64,000 nucleotides of DNA, taken from Dryocosmus kuriphilus. Lineage: Eukaryota; Arthropoda; Insecta; Hymenoptera; Cynipidae. The translations under genes and the position numbers were made by a program. Location of the stretch: the NCBI GenBank assembly GCA_038277395.1, contig CM076196.1:127283410-127347409 (forward strand), given 5' to 3'. The notes beneath the pieces are model-generated. The model had not been told where the DNA came from. It saw only the letters and a list, made by a program, of their open reading frames with translations, and made no database searches. Positions 11,214 through 22,439 of the stretch are shown here, one piece after another; within the stretch, counting starts at the first letter, position 1; each line of letters starts with the position of its first letter.

Positions 11214-11335
11214 AGGGGATGGCTTCTAAGGGGACGGCTCCAAAGAGGACGGCTCCTAAGTGGGAGGCTCCTAAGGGAACTGCTCCAAAGGGACGGCTCC
11301 AAAGAGGACGGCTCCAAATGGTTCGGCTCCCAAGT
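11205..11335. repeat. GC-rich minisatellite at the polymerase 5' end
   Basis: Tandem 'ggacggctccaaag' type units, about 8 copies with spacings that are mostly multiples of about 14-18 bp ('ggctcctaagtgg', 'ggctcctaaggg'). It begins where the recognisable polymerase coding stops. Open frames through it (rich in W/S/R/P or G/A/V) are repeat translations. Confidence 0.75.
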
Positions 11336-11706
11336 AGCGAAGGAAAGAAATACCGGGCAGTCACAGCTCCTCACAAGGGGTCTTGGAACGTTGGACTTCG
11401 TCTGAAGCAACTCCTCTTGCTCGTCATGAGGGTGAGAGGAAAAGGAGCTCCAAGAGCACCCACTTGAACAGGGAGACAGAGAGGTCTAAGGCTCTGAAAC
11501 CACAGGGCCTGAACTTTACACATTTACAAGCTGGGACTTGGTTCCACAGCGGAGTGCGGAAAATGCGGTATGGCACGAAGGACTTATAGTCTGGGTGCCG
11601 GAGGAGGAGGTTGTTTTAGTGGGTAGGGGCGGTCAGCCCGAGACCCACACTCAGTCCGTCCAAAGGATTTACACCTCCTCCTCCGCCGAACAAAAACAAA
11701 AACAAA
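11336..11706. other. GC-richer sequence upstream of the polymerase
   Basis: Several overlapping open frames of 60-80 codons on both strands and no recognised domain. It may be the decayed 5' part of the polymerase-bearing element, since composition matches it and differs from the satellite. It ends in a CAAAAA-type simple tract (about 11690-11708). Confidence 0.4.
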
Positions 11707-13560
11707 AGGGGGTAGTTTTTAGGGGTTTGGTCGGAATTTTTTATCATCATTCTTTGGGGGATTAAAAAGGAGAAATGTCGAGCCAATAACATCACAAGAA
11801 AGTTACAAACTTTAGAGACAGTGACCCGTTCTACTGGTTTTTGGGCATATTCCGTAAGGGGTGGTTTTTATGGGTTCGATCGGAATTTTCTACAATCATC
11901 TTTTTTTGGGGGATTAGGTAGGAGAAATTTCGAGACAACAAAATCACTAAAAAGTTACAAACTTTAGATAAAGTGGTCCTTTTTATTGACATTTTAATCA
12001 TATTCCGTAAGTTGTGGTTTTTAGGGATTTTAACGGAATTTTTTGTCATCATCATTCTTTGGGGAATTAAATAGGAGAAATTTTGAGCCAATAAAATCAC
12101 AACAAAGTTATAAACTTTAGATACAGTGATCCGTTTCATTGATTTTTTGGGCATATTCCGTAAGGGGTGATTCTTAGGTGTTCGTGCGGAATTTTTTACT
12201 ATGACTATTCTTCGGCGGATTAGAAAGGGGACACTTCGAGCTGAGAAAATCACAACAATGTTACAATCTTTAGATACAGTGATTCGTTTTATTGATTTTT
12301 TGGGCATATTCCATAAGGGGTGATTTTTAGGTATTCGACCAGAACTTTTTACCATCATAATTTTTTGGGGGATTTAAAAGGAGAAATTTCAAGCCCATAA
12401 AATCACAACAAAGTTACAAACTTTAGAGACAGTGTTCCGTTTTATTGATTTTTTGAGCATATTCCATAAGGGGTGGTTTTTTGGGGTTCGATTGGAATTT
12501 TTTTACCATCTTCTTTTTTTAAGGTATTATATGGGAGAAATTTCGAGCCAACAAAATTACAAGAAAGTTAGAAACTTTAGATACAGTGATCCGTTTTATT
12601 GATTTTTTGGGCATATTTCGTAAGGGGTGGTTTTTAAGGGTTCGACCGGAATTTTTTGCCATCATCTTTTTTGGGGGATTAGATAAGAGAAATTTCGAGC
12701 CAACAAAATCGCTAAAAAGTTACAAACTTTAGATACAGTGGTCCTTTTTATTGATTTTTTGGGCTTATTCCGTAAGGAGTAGTTTTTAGGTGTTCGTGCG
12801 GAATTTTTTCTGGCACTATTGTTCGGCAGATTAAAAGACAGAAATTTACAATGGCAAAAATCACTAAAAAGATACAAACTTTAGATACAGTGATCCGTTT
12901 TATTGAGGTTTTGGTCTTTTTCCGTAAAGGGTGGTTTTTAAGGGTTTGACCGGAATCTTTAACCATCATCATTCTTTGTGAGATTAAAGAGAAATTTCGA
13001 CCGAATAAAATCACAACAAAGTTACAAACTTTAGATACAGAGGTCCGTTTTATTGATTCTTCGGGCATATTGTGCAAGGGGCTCTTTTTAGGGGTTCGTG
13101 CAGAATTCTTTGCTATGACTATTCTTCGGCGGACTAAGAGGGAGACATTTCGAGCCAATAAAATCAAAACAATGTTACAAACTTTAGATACAGTGGGCCG
13201 TTTTATCGATTTTTTGGGCATATTCCGTAAAGTGTGGTTTTTAAGGGTTTGACCGGAATCTTTAACCATCATCATTCTTTGGCGGATTAAAGAGAAATTT
13301 CGAGTCAATAAAATCACAACAAAGTTACAAACTTTATATACAGTGGTGCGTTTTATTGATTTTTTGGGAATATTCCGTAAGGGGTGGTTTTTAGGGGTTC
13401 GTGCGGAATTTTTTTCTGGGACTATTCTTCGGCAGATTAAAAAAGAGAAATTTATAATGCAAAAAATTACTAAAAAGTTACAAACTTTGGATACAGTGGA
13501 CCGTTTTATTGATTTTTTGGGCATATTCCGTATGGGATGGTCTTTATGGGTGTGTGCGGG
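11707..13560 (-). repeat. 152-bp satellite block, minus orientation
   Basis: Twelve copies of the satellite also seen at 1-690, inverted. 'gggcatattccgtaagggg' or a variant recurs near 11845, 11998, 12148, 12300, 12455, 12607, 12760, 12912, 13063, 13215, 13366 and 13518 (spacing about 150-155 bp). The 175- and 278-codon minus frames here are pure repeat translation with a recurring 'MPKKSIKRTTVSKVCN' peptide and are not proteins. Confidence 0.92.
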
Positions 13561-13814
13561 ATCTGAAATTGTTAGGAATTTCATTATTGCGATGACTCAT
13601 AACGTTCGGAGTAATTATTGCAGTAAATTTGAACATTGTCACCTTCACTTCTGTACATTCAGATTTCATGTTAATGCTGATTGCCCACCCCCTAAATTAG
13701 AAATTGCGTATTTTTATGCATAGGATGTATTTTCTAGTCGCTGCAAACATTTTTGGCAAAAAAAAATTCGTTATATAAGATTTTTTTTTAATCGTTCATG
13801 TGAACGTTCAGAAC
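13561..13814. other. Spacer after satellite
   Basis: Unique-looking sequence with a short plus frame running out of the satellite. Nothing identifiable. Confidence 0.3.
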
Positions 13815-14105
13815 TTTAGGGTCATCCTCGAAAGGAGCCTGTCTCGCACAGAGATTGCTAACTCTTTTCCAAATCTCTCAAAATCGGCTGGAGACCCTCA
13901 AGCAATTTTACCCTCGAGATGGAGCCTCTTCCCTGGGAAGTCACCAGCCTCTTCTGAGGGGACCTACAGTTTAAGGTAGGTTCCGAACACCAAAGCCCCA
14001 GTTAAAGTACATCGAAAAATTTCCATTGGTACCGGCACAGGGATCGAACCCAGTCCTCCTAGTCGGAAGCCCAGCACACTATCGCCTGAGCCAACGGGTC
14101 TCTCA
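13815..14105 (-). mobile_element. SINE-like unit with tRNA-derived head
   Basis: On the minus strand the unit starts (about 14105) with a tRNA-like segment: an A-box-like 'tggctcaggcgatagtg', then a perfect B-box-like 'gggttcgatccc', ending in 'ggtacca'. A non-tRNA body of about 200 bp follows down to 13815. Acceptor and anticodon stems do not pair, so it is not a functional tRNA gene. A pol III promoter head plus unrelated body is the plan of tRNA-derived SINEs. No poly(A) or microsatellite tail was confirmed. Confidence 0.45.
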
Positions 14106-14996
14106 AGTGGAAATATCCACTCTCAAAGTTGCGTGTTTTAACATGTATGGTATAGGCGAAGCATTATCAAGATTTGCATTTTCATTTATAGCAGCAGAAA
14201 CTTTCTATGTGTTTTGTTAAGAAACAAATATATGAAGCATGATGATATTAGGAATAATATATTACAAGATGGAAATTCTTAATATACCGTTTATTCATAA
14301 TTTTAATTCAAAGTTCTTCATCTCACAATGTTTCGAAGCATATCGCTAAGTGGAAGAAAAGCTGCCATGGAGAAATGGCAACACTGTAGTGCAGCGGAAT
14401 AAGAGTTGGGCCAGGGAGAGTGTGTGCATGCACACTGATATTGCAGCCGAGATAACACGCTGGCGGCAGCGTTACCAGATCTCCGCTTCTCCCAAAGCGT
14501 ACTAGTGTGCGTGTTTGTATATACATATAAGTCTCTGAACTACGTTACTTGCATTAACGTGTACAGTTTGCGCTAAAAGTCATCAAGGGGTCAGAGGGTC
14601 ACGCTATACGGAGAAAGAACCGATCGTGCACAAAACTTTTATCTACGATTCGAGCCGGTGAACGTCCTTAAGGCCTGAAAAGGAAGGTCAAGTTCGTTAA
14701 GGGCCCTGGATATCATCTGGAAATCTTTCGCACAAGAATAAGGCCAAAGGGCTGAATATTTTTGTCTAGTTTTTTGTATACATAATCTAAAGAGTACAAG
14801 GATGACATGTACAGACTACAGAGAGTTTTTCACGAAAAAAATTATATTTTCAATGTAATAATTAAAATGAATAATGTGCCTAATAGACGTCAATACGAAC
14901 ACTCTAAAATTAAGATGGTGGAAAAATCTTCTATGATATTCTACGAAGCAGTAGGTAAAACTGTCTTCTACATGTCAGTAGTGGCCTTAAGAGTGT
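14106..14996. other. No supported gene
   Basis: Mixed-composition DNA. 14340-14520 and 14550-14740 are GC-richer and could be decayed exons or 5' flanking DNA, but no frame, splice site pair or motif is convincing. A 76-codon plus frame at 14807-15037 runs into the poly-G tract and is not credible as a gene. Confidence 0.3.
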
Positions 14997-15017
14997 GGGG
15001 GGGGGGGGGGGGGGGGG
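14997..15017 (+). repeat. Poly-G run (G21)
   Basis: Twenty-one consecutive G followed by 'caaggtcgcgggcgccc'. Such a run can form a quadruplex and is also a frequent site of assembly or length error. Confidence 0.9.
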
Positions 15018-16428
15018 CAAGGTCGCGGGCGCCCTAATTTTGTTAATAGATTTTTTGAACTAAAATGATTCTACGGGCACACCAGGTACACTTTTCCTTG
15101 AGTAGTGAACGAGCAAGCGCCGAACTTTGACCGACCGACCGAGCGGAAATGTCGCCTATCGAACGGAAACGTTGCCTGGCATACGCGCAGCTCTCTCCCC
15201 TCAACGTGCTCTCTTCGTCCGACCGGACAGATGCGCAGCTCTCCCTCCCCCTCTATCTTACTCTCAATTACATTTCTCAAAGATAAATTTCAATTGGAAA
15301 AGAATAATACAATAATTTGCAACAGTTAATCACTAAGTATGGCACAACATTAGATGCAGTATTTTACAGATTTTTATGTAAAACAGATTCAAAAACGTTT
15401 ATATCTTACTTTAGTTACCAAAAACCAATTGCTTTCTTTGTTGAATGAAAAAATGAAGATGTCCGTGATTCTAATACAGATAAATAAAGTTTGTAAAAAG
15501 TACCTGTAAATCAATATAGAAATAACGATAAATATGTTTTTATTATTTCACATATTTTCAAAACAAGCAATGTTCACAGTACATCTATTTTTTACATATA
15601 ATCGAAATGTTTTAGCGATTTACTGATCGCGCTGATGACGATCATTCGAGCTGCTTCGTAAGTCGAACATGTTGAAGAAAGAAAGAGAGTGAAAGGTATG
15701 TTCAACTTTGAAGCAAACACTGAGGGTGGTGTCACACGGCAGCGTCAAACCTGGTCAAACTTGGCGCAAAACATCAAATTATTATAAGGAATCTCAGGCA
15801 ATGAAATCCTTCTAGTGATCATCGGAAAGTTTGTCATTGGCTAGGTTCCTAGTTATTTGGCGCTTTACGCGCTGTGCCAAGCTTGACGCTGCTATGGCCA
15901 ATGGTAAGCCACCCTGAGCAACCCTCGCTAGGCTGGTGCTATTTTTGTCTTTTTTCGGTGCTGCGGGTTGTGCAGTCGTAAGCGCAGCCTTAAGCGCAAT
16001 AGATCCCTGCTGCGCGACCTGAAGCACAGAATTAAAAAGGACAAATATAGTAACGTTCGGAAATTTTCAGTCGCGCTAGTCGCTTAGGGAGATGACATTC
16101 ATTATTGCTCTGTAGTTAGTATAGCTACAGTCAGTGCAGTCAGCTGACTATTATGAAATTTTGCAAAACTTGTTCATGCAAAACGGAAAACTCGAGCAAT
16201 AATTTTTGTGCACAGTGATTATCTGCACTTGTGTATTGAAATTGATTATAGATTCTAGTTAATTTTCTGTTATAAATAGATAAAAGAATAATTAAAAAAT
16301 TGATGGCAAGTTGAAAAAGCGCTGGGGCACAGAGGTTAAATTCTCGTTTATCATCTAATTCCAAACCTTATGTCTCATTTAAGGCCATGTAAAAGGTGGG
16401 TCGCGTGACCAATTAGTTAGTCCTGAAT
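15018..16428. other. CpG-containing patches, possible small MITE
   Basis: 15070-15260 and 15720-16030 are GC-richer than their surroundings. 15730-15772 ('gcagcgtcaaacctgg...cttggcgc') and 15865-15905 form an imperfect inverted pair, which suggests a short MITE of about 190 bp. A 71-codon minus frame (15812-16027) overlaps one arm and is Ala-rich without a known motif. No gene is supported. Confidence 0.35.
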
Positions 16429-16688
16429 TTCTTTTGTCCCAACTCATGTCGAAACAAAATAAAGTATCGCTCTGAAAATTTGGAAAATGAAAGAGGAGGC
16501 AATAAAGTAGGAGCCTCTACTTTGTTTCGTTGGAAATTTGAAAAAAAAATTTCAAGGAAAATAAAACTGGAAGTATTATCGATATTCCTTTTGTCCCAAC
16601 TCATGTCCGCACGGAATAATAAATCGCGTTGAAAAATTTGGCACAGTAAATACAAGGCACTAAGGAAGGAGCGTCTGCTCCTAAATAC
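16429..16688. repeat. Diverged tandem duplication, period about 157 bp
   Basis: 'cttttgtcccaactcatgtc' occurs at about 16431 and 16588, with similar sequence following each ('cgctctgaaaatttgg' versus 'cgcgttgaaaaatttgg', then 'aggagcctct' versus 'aggagcgtct'). Confidence 0.75.
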
Positions 16689-17779
16689 TTACAATTGTAG
16701 AAGAAGTTTCTTTTTAATTAAAAATTTGTAGTAATACCGATTATCAACCATGTTGTAAAACTTTATTGCAGGACGCTGCAGGCGATTTTCAATTTTGGAA
16801 TTGGAGCACTTGAGGATAGTATCCATGAAACTTGGATCGAAAAAACACAAACATTGGTCACGAACTTTGTACGCAAAAAGTACAAACAATAATATTTGCA
16901 CTTGTAATGCAACAAACAAATTTTTAAGGTCATATATGAAGCAAAGGCCACCTATCGGATCATGTGGAGAACTTTCGCAGTTTTACAAAAAATCAATAAC
17001 AAGTTACCAACCGCGATGTTGCTTCTTTACCGACAGTGTAGGAACGTGTACCTAGTGCAAAGTGCATCCGTTGCTATTTATTATTTTTATGATAAACTTT
17101 CATTGCTCTCCGAATTCACGCTTTTGACACACACTATTCTTTTACATTTATTAATATTTTCCCAAGTTTTTTACGCATTATTTTAAGTTTCATTTTTAAA
17201 TACGAGTCAAAAAATATCGATCTCAGCACAAAAAGAGGCCTGAAATCGCCCGTTTCGTACGGACATCGAATTTTAAGTCGATTTTGGCGGTAAATAATTG
17301 CACACAATGGAACGTTAATCCTTTGAAAATTTCAGATTGAGCATACCTTTTATTACTGAGATATGAGGGGTTAAACTGGTCACTATACACCAATGAAGGG
17401 TATGCCATTTATCTCTTCAACACAAAATACCTCGAGGTCAAATGAACATTTTCAGAAAAATTCGAGAGGAGCGTTTCCTCGCCTCTGTGTCTGTTTGGGT
17501 GCATGATTAGCATGCGTTCCCTTGCTTCCCGAGGAAGCCTTATATTTGAATTTTATTCACCTTTCATTTGATCTCTTTGCTTAAAGATCTTTATAGATAT
17601 ATCATATATTTCTGGATTTGGTACTTTTAAATCATGATATTGACCATATCCAAGGTACCATATCTCACAGTCATTATATGGTTGTAATAGCCTACTGCAC
17701 GTGAATATATACTGAACATCTTTTTTTTTTCTTTAAAAAAGTAATTTATGACAAGTTGCAACAACAAAAATCCGATTCT
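16689..17779. other. No supported gene
   Basis: Several 60-86 codon frames on both strands overlap one another and show no known motif. 17460-17545 is a GC-richer patch. Nothing identifiable. Confidence 0.3.
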
Positions 17780-18075
17780 TTTCAATTTTACTTTAAAACT
17801 ATGAACTTTAGAAAATACATTATTTCAAAACATAATATTAGTTTCTTGTAGCTGACATTTTTTTCTACCCTTTTTTCACCTAGGACCCTGTTTATGGGCA
17901 GTATTAGACTCTTTTCTGAAGAAAATGGGATTTTTGCAATTTTACTCTAAAACTACTATCTTTAGAAACCGCATTGTTGCAGAATTTAATGTTAGTTTTT
18001 TGCGGCCGATATTTTTTGTTTTAACCTTCTTTACGTAGGACCGTTTTTATCAGCAGTACTTAACTTTTTTGTGAT
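17780..18075. repeat. Diverged tandem duplication, period about 154 bp
   Basis: 'ttttactttaaaactatgaactttag' (from 17786, shown loosely) recurs from 17940 as 'ttttactctaaaactac', and both copies continue through 'taggaccctgtttat' or 'taggaccgtttttat'. Confidence 0.75.
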
Positions 18076-19561
18076 TCGGATTTTAAAACAACCTAGGCTA
18101 AACACAAAGTTTCTAGCAGACACCCTCATTATTTATTCAAGTTACTTGTTCCTAAATGCAGTATAAGAATAAAATGCTCGACATGTGTGAAACTCAATTA
18201 ATTTAGTGTTTACTTGTTGATATGGACTGATATTGAATCGACTTACTACATTTTTAAAAATAAAATTGAAAAAAATTTTAATATATATCGCATCCCTTCT
18301 AGAAGAAAATAATTAAATCCGATTTATTCCGATTCAGCAACTTTTTCAATCGGAATGAATGATGTTTCTGAAATTGGTTTCAATCGGAGACCCAGACCGC
18401 TAGCTTAATCGGTTTCAATCGTATTGAATTGGGAATAATATATTTTGAAAATTATAGGTTATGTAAGCTGCGATTTTATTTTTAAATAAAATGTAGAGAA
18501 ATAAATAAAAAGATGAAGGAATTTGTTTGGAAAATAAAAAAAAAAAAATATTAATAATAAGAACATATTTTTATTTAATTGTAAAATATATATTTATTAT
18601 CAATATCTTTTTCCATTAAAAGAAGTAACATTTTATTGCCTTTCTCCCAATTTTTTTTTACAAATAATATACTTGTAAATTATAAAGTACAATTTATTCA
18701 AGTTTTATCGAACTTATTGAAATTTTTGTTTACAAAATTATTGCACAAAACATAAGTTATTTTTTCTTATATCTGCACTATACTTCTGACAATGTAATTT
18801 AATTTAAGTTTAATGAAGTACTTAATTATCAAGTTTTCCAAAAAGTGCACTTGCGCCAAGTTATCCTACCTCGTTGGCTAATAAATAACAAACAAATACA
18901 TGATTTCAGTCAAATGAGGTATCTATATTCATGTGCAACTTTCCTTCAAAATTTTAAGGTTATGTTTCGCGTATAATTAGAAAGGAGTGGTTATTTCGCC
19001 CGACAAAGCTGGTTAACCACCACGTTATACTTTCTCGCCAGGTTTGTTGGGCGAAATAGTCGCAGCCTAATTAGAAACCAAAGCTATAAAGATGAAATTT
19101 TCAGAATTTCGGCACTTTAGCATTGAAATGGCCTTCCGCGCCGCATATATTACCCGCTTGTTTATAATATTCAAATAAGACTTTTATTTGTAAATGTTAA
19201 CTAACATTACCTATTTGTGACGCATGTGTCTCCTTCCATAGAGTCAAAAGATTAAAATTACCAAGGGTAATTTAATACACTTGAAGCAAAACAGATAAGA
19301 AACGCATAGAAACACATAGATGGGAAACACCCAAAACATATTTTTCACCTTAAAAATTAAGTAATTATGTTAATTAACCCAACTTTTTCATTATTTGACG
19401 TTGCCTTAAAAAATTATATGTATATATACTAAACCTAATCTCGCTCGTTGTGTCTATTAAGCTAGCGAGGCACTTATAGCGGACCGAGATAAAAATACTG
19501 GTATAATTTATTACCAATTTATTAATAATTTATTACCACAAACAAAAATATGTTGCTCTTG

Positions 19562-20420
19562 CCCCTATCGAATTAACCCCCTGCCCCGCTAGCTTAAGCC
19601 TTAAGCTAGCGGGGCATGGCATTATCTTGCGTTCTTTAATAGATAGCAATCTCATCTCAAAGCTATAATTTATTACTTAACATTATCTCCGCGACCCGCT
19701 AGAATGAAATTTGAAAAATCGTATCCTTACTACCCTTAAACAGGGGTTGAAAATTATTTTTCATTATTTTTATGACTAACTCTATTTTCACATTCTTCTA
19801 GTTTGTTGCTTATTTATTACTAACAAAAATAATTTTTTGCCACCTTATCTCTCTAATTAACCCCCTGCCCCGTCAGTTTAAGTCTTAGGCTAGCGGGGCA
19901 TAGCATTATTTTGCGATATTTAATAGATAGCAATCTCATTTCAAAGCTATAATTTATTACTTAACATTATCTACGCGACCCGCTAGAACGAAATTTGAAA
20001 AATCGTATCCTTACTACCCTTAAACAGGGGTTGAAAATGATTTTTCATTATTTTTATGACTAACTCTATTTTCACATTCTTCTAGTTTGTTGCTTATTTA
20101 TTACCAGCAAAAATAATTTTTTGCCACCTTATCTCTCTAATTAACCCCCTGCCCCGCCAGCTTAAGTCTTAGGCTGGCGGGGCATAGCATTATCTTGCGA
20201 TCTGTAATAGGTAGCAATCTCATCTCAACGCTATAATTTATTACTCAACATTACCTACACGACTCAGTAGGAAGAAATTTGAAAAATCGTATCCTTACTA
20301 CCCTTAAATAAGGGCTAACAATTTTTTCCAATACTTCAATAACAAAATTTTTTCTAGGCAAACCCCGAAAATCATTTTTTGAAACACCCTACTCATTGAG
20401 TGGGTATCCATTTATTTGTA
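19562..20420. repeat. Three tandem about 286-bp units with a hairpin core
   Basis: Each unit starts near 'aattaaccccctgccccgc' (19570, about 19855, about 20140). Each carries a GC-rich hairpin, the cleanest being 'ccccgctagcttaag' followed after one base by its near-exact complement (about 19581-19612). Each continues through 'gaaaaatcgtatccttacta' and 'taaacaggggttgaaaa'. The third unit is shared with the inner inverted repeat, and one inverted copy lies at about 21170-21340. Confidence 0.8.
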
Positions 20421-21380
20421 TTTCCGTAGAAACAATTGTTTTTCCTTTATCTTTTCTTCTATCTATTCTTCCCCAGACAGACCAAGAAGTTCCGTGAAGC
20501 TTTCCCGAAACTTCCAACCCGAGGTTCGAAATATTGCATTGAGAGGTTAGGGCAAGATTCGTGCAACGAAGATAATGTCCGCTTGTCTGGGAATATTGAC
20601 GATGAATGTTGAGGAAAGATTGGCTTTGCGATCTTCGAGCAATATTCAGGAAACATTCCAGATAGGTACTTGGGAAATGTTATTATTTTTAATTTTTTAA
20701 ACAATTTTGAGAAACTAACAGTTTTCGATATATATGTTGTTCGAAGGTATTATGGGATTGTACGGGAGATCGGAAAACCTACTGCGCAGCCGTAAGTGCC
20801 ATAGAATACTACTGCGCATCGAATTAAATGGAATTAAGTTATAGAATAATTCCAAACTTCCCTGAGCCTCGCAGTGCAATATTCCCAGACAAGCGGACAT
20901 TATCATCGTTGCACGAATCTTGCCCTAACCTCTCAATGTAATATTCCGAACCTCGCATTGGAAGTTTCGGGAAAGCTTCACGGAACTTCTTGTGCTGTCT
21001 GGGGAAGAATAGATAGAAGAAAAGATAAAGGAAAAACAATTGTTTCTACGGAAATACAAATAAATGGATACCCACTCAATGAGTAGGGTGTTTCAAAAAA
21101 TGATTTTCGGGGTTTGCCTAGAAAAAATTTTGTTATTGAAGTATTGGAAAAAATTGTTAGCCCCTATTTAAGGGTAGTAAGGATACGATTTTTCAAATTT
21201 CTTCCTACTGAGTCGTGTAGGTAATGTTGAGTAATAAATTATAGCGTTGAGATGAGATTGTTACCTATTACAGATCGCAAGATAATGCTATGCCCCGCCA
21301 GCCTAAGACTTAAGCTGGCGGGGCAGGGGGTTAATTAGAGAGATAAGGTGGCAAAAAATTATTTTTGCTAGTAATAAGTA
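20097..21380. repeat. 500-bp inverted duplication (cruciform-capable)
   Basis: 20097-20605 and 20873-21380 are inverted copies with few mismatches by eye. Examples on the left are 'ctattcttccccagacag', 'gaagttccgtgaagctttcc' and 'aatgtccgcttgtctgggaa', each with its complement on the right in reverse order. The spacer is about 270 bp (20606-20872). Transcription across it would give a very long hairpin RNA. Confidence 0.85.
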
Positions 21381-21563
21381 ATAAGTACCTCGCTAGCTTA
21401 ATAGACATTCGCTCGTTCATAATACCAATAGACAACAATGGTTGCTCCGATTAAATCCGATTAAAACCGCTTGTAAGATGTTATCCCAATTTTCCTCGAT
21501 TCAGTCCAATTCAACTTCCAATCGGAATTAACCGGATTCAATTATTTTCTTCTAGAAGGGATG

Positions 21564-22374
21564 TATTTGAAAAGTTTGATTCATAACCCTTAAAAAATAC
21601 TTTTTTCAAAAACAGCTGGGGGGTTTTCGCTAAATCTAATCCAAGAGGAAAATTTGATGTGCTTATGACCTTGTATTTAAAGTTGATTCAAGCACACCGT
21701 GCCCTGGTAAGTGGTAACAACACACTTGTGTTTACAATGTACAATGTATGTACATACATATATGTGTATAAGTGTTCTTTACTTATCATTTTAAATAGAT
21801 AAAGTTCTTCAGTTAATAAATTTTACTGCTTATTACTTAGTTAATTAAATTGTAAAGATATTAATTGGTAAGAACTATAAAATTTTATGATCGTTAGTTA
21901 AAAATACTTTTAATAGTTATTATCCCTGAAACTTTGAACATATAATTTTTACAACAATTCATCATATTATCTCTTCTAACAGTATGCATAAGCATATTGA
22001 ACGAAAATCAGCAAATTAAAAAGTCAAGCTCGATCTTAAATATATATTTACAACCGTTTATAAAGCATCTAATCATATTTTGTCCTTCTATATTCATTTT
22101 AGCATGATTGATGAGACAAATATTAAAACGTAAAAATAATAAGGATGATACACCATGTAAATAAAGTAGTAAAATACAATGATTTATAAAATGTGCTGAA
22201 TTAAGAAATAGATAAAGAACTTCATATATGTTAAGTGTGTATATGTATGTGAAACATTCTTGGAATTATTTAACGATGTATTTATTCTTACTGAGAAGAA
22301 AATGAAAATTAGTCAAACATGTGCAATGCACAAAAAATGCATATTGTGCATTTAGCATGAAGCTAAAATAATAA
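21564..22374. other. AT-rich spacer
   Basis: No frame or repeat of note. (TG/TA)-rich microsatellite-like sequence at about 21740-21770. Confidence 0.35.
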
Positions 22375-22439
22375 TTTAGAGGGCTACAGCCCGGAGCCCT
22401 GCGCTTGAAGGAGCCTCCGAATTCTCCAGCTTCGTAGTA

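Larger units (their letters stand above)
18291..21563. mobile_element. Composite foldback element C (3.3 kb)
   Basis: It begins 'catcccttctagaagaaaat' and ends with the exact complement of those 20 bases. The outer inverted repeats (about 150 bp: 18291-18440 and 21420-21563) are rich in 'aatccgatt'/'aatcggaatt' motifs. Next come inner boundaries 'ctattaagctagcgaggcac' (about 19453) and its complement (about 21384). The inner part has a three-copy tandem array and a 500-bp inverted duplication, listed separately. No coding capacity is seen; short frames are repeat translations. 18440-19440 is AT-rich filler. The target duplication was not resolved. Confidence 0.75.

Noticed and set aside
11095..11410. 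Pro/Leu/Trp-rich frames upstream of the polymerase
   Set aside because: Translations of the GC minisatellite; all three frames are open because of the repeat.
8626..11706. A complete Polinton/Maverick
   Set aside because: No integrase, capsid, protease, ATPase or long terminal repeats around the polymerase; only the one gene is visible.
11831..13584. Long minus-strand frames (175, 71 and 278 codons) as repeat proteins
   Set aside because: They lie wholly in the 152-bp satellite. The same peptide recurs in shifted frames and the opposite strand is equally open; this is non-coding tandem DNA.
14030..14105. A functional tRNA gene
   Set aside because: A- and B-box-like words are present, but acceptor and anticodon stems do not pair and the sequence continues into a non-tRNA body; treated as SINE-like.
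18291..21563. CRISPR-like array from regularly spaced hairpin units
   Set aside because: Units are about 286 bp, nearly identical throughout, with no unique spacers; eukaryotic foldback transposon.
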